Shown one piece after another: positions 26,988-32,988 of a DNA stretch of 32,988 nt. Under the pieces are notes generated by a model. It was not told where the DNA came from and ran no database searches. It worked only from the letters and a program-made list of their open reading frames with translations. Every line of letters starts with the position of its first letter. The stretch's first letter is position 1. The DNA is from JBAXTE01 sp964653595 (GTDB lineage: Bacteria; Bacteroidota; Bacteroidia; Bacteroidales; WCHB1-69). The DNA is taken from contig CAZZHH010000036.1 in the NCBI GenBank assembly GCA_964653595.1, forward strand, positions 1 to 32,988, in the 5' to 3' direction. A program made the translations under genes and the position numbers.

Positions 26988-27248
26988 TTAGAACGACATT
27001 TTACCTAGTTTAAGTCCTTTTACCGCCAGTAATTCATTTTGAAATAGATTGATTTGAGTTTCTTCGCCGAATAGTTCGAGGATTATTACAGCTTTGAGCT
27101 CTGAGTCAATATCATCAAGATGATTGAGACCTAAACGTGTTTTTATTATATTCCCATAAATGGTAAATAATTCTTGGAGTAGAATGGTGTCTTTGAAATC
27201 GGGAGTAACTTGAACACCAATTATTTGTTGTTTAAAGATTGTCTTCAT
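26988..27248 (-). CDS. TM1266-like putative [FeFe]-hydrogenase system regulator, diverged copy
   Basis: The 86-residue small protein starts at ATG 27248 (MKTIFKQQIIGVQVTPDF), 13 bases after the stop of the preceding copy. A longer open frame to 27350 overlaps that copy and is unlikely. Residues align well with the preceding gene: QIIGVQVT, YGNIIKTRLGLNHL and the aliphatic stretch AVIILELFGE match its QIIGIQIT, YANIINSRIGFHEL and GIILLHLVGD. The TM1266 group (ACT-like fold) is described as a putative regulator of iron-only hydrogenase. This copy has lost the Cys and His residues of its neighbour, so it may be a partner subunit or a specialised paralogue. Confidence 0.75.
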   Translation of the reverse strand: MKTIFKQQIIGVQVTPDFKDTILLQELFTIYGNIIKTRLGLNHLDDIDSELKAVIILELFGEETQINLFQNELLAVKGLKLGKMSF

Positions 27249-27261
27249 TGCTCTTTTTCGG

Positions 27262-27519
27262 TTAAAGTGTAAAATCCATTTGTTGTACAATAATCCCTTC
27301 AATAGTTCGTATCTCGGAGTGGAAATGTCCCCATTCCGTAGGATCACCAACTAGGTGCAATAAGATAATCCCTTTGCGAGAGCACACTTCAGAAGACAAC
27401 TCATGAAATCCGATACGCGAATTAATGATATTTGCATATTTTGAAAGCAATTTCTGAGTTTTACCTGCCTCTTTTATTCTGTCGGTTATTTGTATTCCGA
27501 TAATCTGTGTATGTTTCAT
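27262..27519 (-). CDS. TM1266-family putative [FeFe]-hydrogenase system regulator
   Basis: The 85-residue protein starts MKHTQIIGIQITDRIKEAGK and contains YANIINSRIGFHEL and GIILLHLVGDPTEWGHFHSE. These blocks are typical of the TM1266/TIGR03959 family, small ACT-like proteins encoded with HydE, HydF and HydG. It lies 14 bases after the stop of hydG on the same strand, which strongly supports the assignment. DNA binding has been suggested for the family but is not demonstrated, and no DNA-binding helix is evident here. Confidence 0.85.
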   Translation of the reverse strand: MKHTQIIGIQITDRIKEAGKTQKLLSKYANIINSRIGFHELSSEVCSRKGIILLHLVGDPTEWGHFHSEIRTIEGIIVQQMDFTL

Positions 27520-27533
27520 AGGTATAATTATTT

Positions 27534-28961
27534 TTAGAAATACAAATCGCGTTCGCCATTTTTTATTCGATTAATACGATCTTTTACCTCTTTCGCAGCA
27601 GGAGTATCCCCCATTTCTTCGAGCTCTTTATGGATAGAATCCCACCCTTTATGAGATGTGTTTTCGGGTGCATAATCCATTAAATATTCTGCTAGTGTTA
27701 ACATTGCATTGGGTGTGCAAAATCTTTTAATAAACCCAGGGACAGAAAATTCCATAAAATGCTCTCCGGTGCGTCCCATACGATAACAAGACGTACAAAA
27801 GGAGGGTAAGAAACCTTTGTCGAGCAACTCATCTACAACTTCATTTAACGATCTGTCGTCGTTGATTTTAAATTGTTCTTTGTTGAGGTTTTGATCATAG
27901 TTCTTCGATTCGGAATAACTGCCAATCTCCAATTTTGTACCTCCATCAATTTGTGAAACCCCGAACGAAAGAGCAACGGCTCTAATTTCTGCAGGTTCAC
28001 GCGCGGTCAATATCAAGCCGGTATAAGGAACAGCTAATCGCAAAATGGCAATAAGTCTCAAGAAATCTTCATCGGAGACTTCATATTCAGGTTTGATACA
28101 GTTGTTGGATGCTGCTTTTATTCTTGGAAAAGAAATCGTGTGCGGTCCAACATCATAGCACGCTTCTAAATGATTTGCATGTCGTACCATTGCCATCACT
28201 TCAAATCGCCAATCGTACAGACCAAAAAGAGCACCCATTCCTACATCATCTATACCTGCCTCTTGACATCTGTCGAACGCAGTAACTCGCCAGTCATAGT
28301 CTTTCTTTTTACCACCTAAATGGTACCATGAATATGCTTCCGGATGATAGGTTTCTTGGAATATTTGGTATGTGCCAATATTTGACTTTTTTACCGTTCT
28401 AAATCCTTCAATGTCTAAAGGCGCTGCATTGATATTTACTCTTCTAATTTCTCCGTTCCCTTTTTTTACGGAGTAAGCTAACTTAGCAGTGTGAGCAATG
28501 TATTCGGCATTGTATTCAGAATGTTCGCCATATACTAAAACCAATCTTTTTTGACCATTATCTTCAAGAGCCTCGATTTCTTGAATGATTTCTTGATCGT
28601 CTAATGTTTTTCTAATGGCGTCTTTGTTTGCGGCTCTAAATCCACAATATGCACAGTTGTTGGTGCATTTATTGCCAATGTATAACGGTGCAAACAAAAC
28701 AATTCGATTGCCATATATTCGTTTTTTTAATTCTCGTGCTCCTTCCTTAATCTCTTCGATAAGTTCAGGATCGGTAGCATTTAATAAAACGGCTGTCTCT
28801 TCAAGTGTTAATCGTTGCTTGTTGAGCGACTTAGAGATTACTTCACGAACCCGCTGACGGTCAGGTTTGGTGTTTTTTAGATACTCTTCTATCTCATCAA
28901 CATCTATAAACGGTTTCATCCGTTCATCTTTAATTCTGTATTTTTCGGGAGTAAAAATCAT
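27534..28961 (-). CDS. hydG: [FeFe]-hydrogenase H-cluster radical SAM maturase HydG
   Basis: The 475-residue protein has the radical SAM CX3CX2C motif C99-NTN... region (C99, C103, C106; GNKCTNNCAYCGF). It also has the C-terminal auxiliary cluster motif CX2CX22C (C389, C392, C415; FCTSCYRMGRTGEHFMEF). That second motif distinguishes HydG from the related tyrosine lyase ThiH. HydG splits tyrosine to CO and cyanide, building the Fe(CO)2CN synthon of the H-cluster. TM1266-like genes follow directly downstream. HydE, HydF and the hydrogenase are not in the window. A TACTTTTG -7 element lies 29 bases upstream. The organism must have, or have had, an [FeFe]-hydrogenase. Confidence 0.96.
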   Translation of the reverse strand: MIFTPEKYRIKDERMKPFIDVDEIEEYLKNTKPDRQRVREVISKSLNKQRLTLEETAVLLNATDPELIEEIKEGARELKKRIYGNRIVLFAPLYIGNKCTNNCAYCGFRAANKDAIRKTLDDQEIIQEIEALEDNGQKRLVLVYGEHSEYNAEYIAHTAKLAYSVKKGNGEIRRVNINAAPLDIEGFRTVKKSNIGTYQIFQETYHPEAYSWYHLGGKKKDYDWRVTAFDRCQEAGIDDVGMGALFGLYDWRFEVMAMVRHANHLEACYDVGPHTISFPRIKAASNNCIKPEYEVSDEDFLRLIAILRLAVPYTGLILTAREPAEIRAVALSFGVSQIDGGTKLEIGSYSESKNYDQNLNKEQFKINDDRSLNEVVDELLDKGFLPSFCTSCYRMGRTGEHFMEFSVPGFIKRFCTPNAMLTLAEYLMDYAPENTSHKGWDSIHKELEEMGDTPAAKEVKDRINRIKNGERDLYF

Positions 28962-29280
28962 GACTTTTTAGATTTTTGTAATTTTTAGTTCAAAAGTAAC
29001 TTTTTTCTTTTAATAATATTAGAATAATCCAGAAATTAAATGTTAAACATTGAAGTTTTGCATCGAATTGATGAAACAAAAGTATATTATTACTCTACTT
29101 AAGTAAATTTTTTTTGATATTCATGGGTGGATTCGGGATGTAAATGCTTGTTTATGTGTTTAAATACCCATTTGTTGTTTCATCCGAAAATAAGGATGTT
29201 TATAGGTATAAATTACACGTTTGTCGGCTAATTCTATTGTTTAACCCAGAATCAGCGATACAATCTCTGAAACGAGGCAG
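28962..29280. other. Intergenic region between rfaE2 and hydG
   Basis: These 319 AT-rich bases hold no convincing gene. The minus strand has two identical TACTTTTG elements (28991-28998 and 29077-29084), both fitting TAnnTTTG and both facing hydG. A plus-strand frame from 29144 runs into the antisense of rfaE2 and looks accidental. Confidence 0.5.
28991..28998 (-). promoter_or_regulatory. Putative -7 element for hydG operon
   Basis: The minus strand reads TACTTTTG, a TAnnTTTG match, 29 bases before ATG 28961. No TTG found at standard -33 spacing. A second identical element lies at 29077-29084. Confidence 0.45.
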
Positions 29281-29769
29281 TTATTGTTTTTTTGAATGCA
29301 ATTCTACTATTTTTGTTTCGATATTGGAGGTGGAAAATCCTTTTACAAGAGGTATAGTAACTACTTTGCCACCTTTTTTGGTAACAATGTCGTAGCCTAC
29401 TATCGATTCTACTTCATAGTCGTCTCCCTTTACCAAAATATCGGGTTGAATTTTTTTAATAAGTTCGTAAGGAGTGTCTTCTTCAAACAGAATAACTGCA
29501 GTAACAAATCGCAAGGAAGTTAAGATCAATGCACGAGAATACTCATCGTTGATAGGTCGAGTGATGCCTTTTAATCGCTGTACCGATTTATCCGTATTTA
29601 CTCCAATTATTAAAACATCTCCCAAATCAGCTGCTTTGGATAAGTAATCGATGTGGCCATGGTGAATGATATCGAAACAGCCGTTAGAAAAGACAATTCT
29701 CTTGTTTTTAAAACGCCAATATGCTAACATCCTTTCCAGCGATTCGCTATCAAGAATTTGTTTGTTCAT
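29281..29769 (-). CDS. rfaE2: D-glycero-beta-D-manno-heptose 1-phosphate adenylyltransferase
   Basis: The 162-residue nucleotidyltransferase (start ATG 29769) has the motif FSNGCFDIIHHGHIDYL, where HHGH is the adenylyl-transfer HxGH box. It also has LIIGVNTDKSVQRLKG, GDDYEVESIVGYDIV and the C-terminal GFSTSNIETKI. It is the stand-alone equivalent of the HldE C-terminal domain, making ADP-heptose for lipopolysaccharide inner core. No kinase (RfaE1/HldE N-domain) is visible here. The chosen start overlaps the 3' end of the flippase gene by 20 bases; ATG 29790 is an alternative, and the longest frame (to 29847) adds a spurious hydrophobic N-terminus. It is the last gene of a five-gene run. Confidence 0.92.
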   Translation of the reverse strand: MNKQILDSESLERMLAYWRFKNKRIVFSNGCFDIIHHGHIDYLSKAADLGDVLIIGVNTDKSVQRLKGITRPINDEYSRALILTSLRFVTAVILFEEDTPYELIKKIQPDILVKGDDYEVESIVGYDIVTKKGGKVVTIPLVKGFSTSNIETKIVELHSKKQ

Positions 29770-30787
29770 TAGTTCTAAGGTTGGTATCATCTTTTGATTT
29801 TTTATGAAAAGCAACAATAATAAGGGAAAGGGTACCGAAAATGACAATCATAAACTCTTGAATTGTCCAACCTACCCAACCTGCAGCATATCCTAGGGTG
29901 TCGGAAGTGCCATATAAACTCAATGTTTCTGCAATAATTACCGGATACAAACCGATGCCCCCTTGTACTAACATAAATGCAACTGTGCCAAAAACTAAAC
30001 AAGTAAATGCGGCCATTGGGGTTAAATTTGCTAGTCCATCGAACGCAAAAAAACAGACGTATGTCATCAAAAAATATCCAATCCAAATGATTGCAGTGTA
30101 TGTGATAAAAAGAGCTCTTTTTTTGATTTTTGTAACGGATAGCATTCCATGCCAAAATCCAATCATCAGTTGTTCGAGTTTATTGATTAATCGGTATTTT
30201 CTTAGACGTTTTCGAAACAAAAACCAACAAAGCATGGCAGCAACAAAACCTAATATCAAGGCTATTTTAACTATTGAATTTGAACTATCTGAGTTTCCAA
30301 AAAGGGGATTTAATACTCTTTGATCTACATATTCGTGTATCCGTTCGAATTCAATCCAAAAAACAATTAAAAAGAGTGCGAAAAAGATGGCTAAATCTAT
30401 TGCTCGCTCGGCGATAATGGTTCCAAAGGTTTTTTGAAAGGGAATTTTTTCGTACCGCTGTAAAAACGTACACCTCAAGAATTCTCCTAGGCGAGGGATG
30501 GCTAAATTTGCTAAATAGCCTACCATTACAGCATAAAATGAGTTGGCAACACTTGGGTTGTATCCCAATGGTTCTAACATTAGTTTCGAGCGAATAGAAC
30601 GAGCAAAATGGCTAACCATTCCCAACAACAAGGAAACGACAAGCCATTCATATTTGGCTTTTTGTATGTTGTCGAATATCTCATCTATCTGTTCTTTAGT
30701 GAGTTGACGGATAAAAATCCAGATAAAAAATACCCCAAGACTCAGAAAGAAGATAATTTTAGCTATTGCTACAATTTTTTTGTTCAA
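29750..30787 (-). CDS. YbhN/LPG-synthase-TM family membrane protein (flippase-like)
   Basis: The 345-residue integral membrane protein has about eight hydrophobic segments, starting with IIFFLSLGVFFIWIFI. The conserved first block NLAIPRLGEFLRCTFLQRYE followed by TIIAERAIDLAIFF matches the UPF0104/YbhN and lysylphosphatidylglycerol-synthase transmembrane family (R-x-G-E-x-x-R ... E-R). No aminoacyl transferase domain is attached, so it is the short type. Lipid or lipid-linked substrate transfer is assumed for the family but substrates are unknown. In Bacteroidetes it commonly follows panCD, as here (14 bases after panD). Confidence 0.85.
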   Translation of the reverse strand: MNKKIVAIAKIIFFLSLGVFFIWIFIRQLTKEQIDEIFDNIQKAKYEWLVVSLLLGMVSHFARSIRSKLMLEPLGYNPSVANSFYAVMVGYLANLAIPRLGEFLRCTFLQRYEKIPFQKTFGTIIAERAIDLAIFFALFLIVFWIEFERIHEYVDQRVLNPLFGNSDSSNSIVKIALILGFVAAMLCWFLFRKRLRKYRLINKLEQLMIGFWHGMLSVTKIKKRALFITYTAIIWIGYFLMTYVCFFAFDGLANLTPMAAFTCLVFGTVAFMLVQGGIGLYPVIIAETLSLYGTSDTLGYAAGWVGWTIQEFMIVIFGTLSLIIVAFHKKSKDDTNLRTNEQTNS

Positions 30788-30801
30788 AACTTGAAATGTG
30801 T

Positions 30802-31143
30802 TTAAATTCGGTTGTTGTTAGGAAATATAATGCTTGGTCGGAATGTTTTGGCCTCTTCAAAATCTAAAAAGCCATACGATAAAATGATAATGACATCGTT
30901 TACCAATGCCTTGCGAGCAGCAGGTCCATTTAAACAAATTACACCTGTGTTGCGTTTCCCCTTAATCACATAAGTCTCTAGTCGTTCGCCATTGTTTAAA
31001 TTGACAACATGTACTTTTTCGTTTTCTATTAAATTTGCTGCATCCATCAAATTCTCATCAATTGTAATGCTTCCTATGTATTCTAAATTTGCTTCAGTAA
31101 CGATTGCTCTGTGGATTTTTGATTTTAATACTTCAATATGCAT
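30802..31143 (-). CDS. panD: Aspartate 1-decarboxylase
   Basis: The 113-residue pyruvoyl enzyme makes beta-alanine for pantothenate and coenzyme A. It has the self-cleavage site Gly24-Ser25 in NLEYIGSITIDE, Lys9 in VLKSKIHRA and the conserved NGPAARKALVNDVIIILSYG. The length equals that of typical PanD. It starts 16 bases after panC stops and 14 bases before the flippase start, so the three form one transcript. Confidence 0.97.
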   Translation of the reverse strand: MHIEVLKSKIHRAIVTEANLEYIGSITIDENLMDAANLIENEKVHVVNLNNGERLETYVIKGKRNTGVICLNGPAARKALVNDVIIILSYGFLDFEEAKTFRPSIIFPNNNRI

Positions 31144-31159
31144 TGTTTCGTTTTAATTT

Positions 31160-32002
31160 TTATTGTGTTAACATTATGTTGTCGATCAGACGGATACCGC
31201 CTAACCATATGGCTACAAACATTCTAGTTTTAATGTGGGGGGCGAAATGGGTGATTTTTTGCAGGGTGCTCTCCTCTGCAATTTCTATGTATTCTACTTT
31301 AAATTCGGGGTAATGGCAGAATTGTGTTGTCGTAAAATCAATTAATTCGGTTGGAGTGTATTTCGAAATTTTTGATTTAGCGATTGTTAATATCTGGAAG
31401 ATGGTAGGTGCTAACTTCCTATCGGACGATGACAGTCGAGCATTCCTCGAACTCATTGCTAACCCGTCAGACTCTCGAACTATGGGGCAGCCAACTACTT
31501 CTATTGGCATTTTAAGTTGTTGGGTCATCGATTTAATAATCTGAAGTTGCTGAAAATCTTTTTCGCCAAAATATGCTCTGTCGGGATTTACCAATCGAAA
31601 CAATCGACTAACCACGATCGCTACTCCATTAAAATGTCCTTCTCTAAATGCACCTTCCATAACCGTTTCTAATTTGCCAAACGAAAACTTTTCGGTTGCT
31701 TCGGTCGGATACATCTCTTCAACAGTGGGCATAAATAATATTTGACAACTTTTTTCTATCAGTGCTATATCCTTTTCGGGAGTTCTAGGGTATTTTAAAA
31801 GGTCCTCGGGATTATTAAATTGAATTGGGTTTACAAAAATGCTACATGCCGTAATTTTATTCTCTCTTGCCGATTGCTCTATCAATGACAAATGGCCATT
31901 GTGTAATGCTCCCATGGTAGGGACAAATCCAACAGTTTCGTTGTTTTGTCTGGTTTTATTTATTATCTGCTGAAATTCTCCCGCTGTTTTGCAAACAATC
32001 AT
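31160..32002 (-). CDS. panC: Pantothenate synthetase
   Basis: The 280-residue cytoplasmic ligase joins pantoate and beta-alanine with ATP hydrolysed to AMP. It has the adenylate-forming motif FVPTMGALHNGHLSL (His34, His37), then NPIQFNNPEDLLKYPRT and FGEKDFQQLQIIK, and the KMSKS-like loop SDGLAMSSRNARLS. Length is usual for the family. It is followed immediately by panD, the beta-alanine source, and preceded by a thioredoxin-fold gene 8 bases upstream. Confidence 0.97.
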   Translation of the reverse strand: MIVCKTAGEFQQIINKTRQNNETVGFVPTMGALHNGHLSLIEQSARENKITACSIFVNPIQFNNPEDLLKYPRTPEKDIALIEKSCQILFMPTVEEMYPTEATEKFSFGKLETVMEGAFREGHFNGVAIVVSRLFRLVNPDRAYFGEKDFQQLQIIKSMTQQLKMPIEVVGCPIVRESDGLAMSSRNARLSSSDRKLAPTIFQILTIAKSKISKYTPTELIDFTTTQFCHYPEFKVEYIEIAEESTLQKITHFAPHIKTRMFVAIWLGGIRLIDNIMLTQ

Positions 32003-32010
32003 CCTGTTTT

Positions 32011-32529
32011 TTATTTTATCGATAAAATTCGTATAATGTCATTTTCAATCGTTTTCATCGGTGTTTCGACAATTCTACCCAATTCAATTCCTTTTTCGGA
32101 AAAGATAAATGTTGGAACTTTTTCAATTTTTAAATCTGAAATATCCAAATTTCCAGCTTTTTTCTCACGATCTACACAAATGATTTTAAGCGATGAAAAT
32201 GAAGATGTTAATAGAGATTTGATTTTAAAAAATCTAGGTACTTGCTCTTTGCTGTCGCCGCACCATGTTGCTAAAACAATAGTAAGTGCGATTTCTGGAT
32301 CGTTTTGTAAAATTGTATTTAGTTGATTTATTAAAATTGAATCTACTACATAGTTAGAAAATTCGGTTGCATAACTTACCCCAAACTCACCTTCAGTGAG
32401 CATTTTTGGATCGCTCTCTCCAACTAAAATCAGGGTGCCACTTTTTTCATCCATTATCTGAACTGGTGTTTGAGCAAATAGTGAGATGGTTGTAAATAGA
32501 ACAACGATGGTCGTGAAAAATGATCTCAT
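32011..32529 (-). CDS. Secreted thioredoxin-fold protein with a monothiol WCGDS site
   Basis: The 172-residue protein has a signal peptide (1-20, ending LFAQ) and a thioredoxin-like fold. In the segment LATWCGDSKEQVP (Cys90) the canonical second cysteine of the CxxC motif is replaced by serine. The later IEKVPTFIFSEKGIELGRI matches the cis-Pro loop and following strand. A monothiol site suggests a role in isomerisation, mixed-disulfide or glutaredoxin-like chemistry rather than general reduction; this is inference. It heads the pan operon. Its partner is unknown. TACTTTTG at 32724-32731 is a distant candidate promoter. Confidence 0.75.
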   Translation of the reverse strand: MRSFFTTIVVLFTTISLFAQTPVQIMDEKSGTLILVGESDPKMLTEGEFGVSYATEFSNYVVDSILINQLNTILQNDPEIALTIVLATWCGDSKEQVPRFFKIKSLLTSSFSSLKIICVDREKKAGNLDISDLKIEKVPTFIFSEKGIELGRIVETPMKTIENDIIRILSIK

Positions 32530-32988
32530 ATGCTTCCTTTTTTTATTGTATGATAATTCGAAAATTATTAAATTTAAATCACAAAACCTTAATGTAATAA
32601 AACTCTATCAATTAAGCCACCCTAGTGAATAATGAATAGTAATTTGTTGATTTGTACATTAGTTTAAAGATAAAAAAGTATAATTTCTAATCGGTTATCT
32701 GGATTATCGCTTAAAAAACGGAACAAAAGTACAAAAATTTAAAATAGGATGATCGAAAAGTTAACTTCCAAGAAAATGAATAATAGATTATAGTTTTCTA
32801 ATTCCATACGAGAAAATCGGTTATGGGTAATTTTTTTTTCAAACCTAATACATTAGAATTCACAAATTTTTCAAGTAAATTTTAGTTTAAGCCCATTTTT
32901 GTTGAAAATAAGTTTCTTGTAATGTCTATCAATCTTTCTTAAATTCAATTAGTAAATGCAACTTTTAGGAGTACTAATGTATTCTTAT
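32530..32988. other. Intergenic region upstream of the thioredoxin/pan operon
   Basis: These 459 AT-rich bases, running to the window end, contain no gene I can support. The minus strand holds a TAnnTTTG element (TACTTTTG, 32724-32731) about 195 bases before the thioredoxin start. An ATG at 32956 opens a frame that runs off the end after 11 codons, too short to judge. Confidence 0.4.
32724..32731 (-). promoter_or_regulatory. Candidate -7 element for the trx-pan operon
   Basis: The minus strand reads TACTTTTG, matching TAnnTTTG, but it lies 194 bases before ATG 32529 and lacks a -33 TTG. A long leader would be implied, so confidence is low. Confidence 0.25.

Noticed and set aside
27249..27350. 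N-terminal extension of the second TM1266-like protein
   Set aside because: Overlaps the preceding paralogue by 89 bases; the alignable protein starts at ATG 27248.
29144..29395. Possible small plus-strand gene between rfaE2 and hydG
   Set aside because: Half of it lies antisense to rfaE2, and the translated sequence shows no domain or signal peptide.
29898..30323. Plus-strand open frame of 141 codons opposite the flippase gene
   Set aside because: Antisense shadow of a conserved membrane protein with no start signal or recognisable domain.
1..32988. tRNA, rRNA, CRISPR arrays, insertion sequences, phage or defence modules
   Set aside because: None seen by eye: no repeat-spacer pattern, transposase, integrase or cloverleaf; a covariance-model scan would be needed to exclude small RNAs.
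32956..32988. Start of a plus-strand gene running off the window end
   Set aside because: Only 11 codons are visible, with no ribosome site or recognisable sequence.

Overview
The window reads as chromosome of a low-GC member of the Bacteroidetes (Bacteroidota). Evidence: many TAnnTTTG -7 promoter elements, few Shine-Dalgarno sequences, a CarboxypepD_reg/TonB receptor, a DUF2807 'head GIN' protein, a Bacteroidetes-style CBS / surface-antigen / NAD kinase cluster, and a trx-panC-panD-flippase run. HydG and two TM1266-type regulators point to [FeFe]-hydrogenase, so an anaerobic or fermentative lifestyle is inferred. No rRNA, tRNA, CRISPR array, insertion sequence or phage gene was recognised; the region looks like ordinary core genome with some envelope and accessory genes.

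Layout. 1-636: an upstream gene's terminator, then an outer-membrane barrel gene broken by a one-base frameshift at a T-run. 898-5336 (+): TolC-type outer membrane factor, HlyD/MacA-type adaptor, TsaB (tRNA t6A synthesis) and a tandem UspA-like protein. 5480-8895 (+): AddB/RecB-like Fe-S nuclease, then a small protein with a PcrA/UvrD-type Tudor-like N-terminus. 8903-12817 (-): TMTC-like membrane TPR protein and an ADP-forming acyl-CoA synthetase. 12995-14194 (+): secreted C1B cysteine peptidase. 14332-17298 (-): CBS/ACT-like protein, surface-antigen-type barrel and NAD kinase, tightly packed. 17622-20849 (+): UDP-glucose dehydrogenase, UDP-glucuronate decarboxylase and RmlD, giving UDP-GlcA, UDP-xylose and a dTDP-rhamnose step for surface polysaccharide; a GT4 glycosyltransferase converges on them (20862-22082, -). 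22334-25361 (+): TonB-dependent receptor and gamma-carbonic anhydrase. 25472-28961 (-): HydG, two tandem TM1266-like regulators and a DUF2807-plus-barrel protein. 29281-32529 (-): monothiol thioredoxin-fold protein, PanC, PanD, a YbhN-type flippase-like protein and heptose-1-phosphate adenylyltransferase (RfaE2/HldE C-domain). 32530-32988 has no recognisable gene.

The most noteworthy points are the exact U UUU UUA slippery heptamer where the first gene changes frame; the hydG / TM1266 / TM1266 / GIN-barrel run with no hydrogenase structural gene in view; the roughly 19-residue ND(A/V)S repeat ladder fused to a barrel; and the free-standing PcrA-Tudor-like protein beside an AddB-like nuclease. 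None is proven to be a new system; each is listed with a test. Functions are assigned from remembered family motifs, with no database search.
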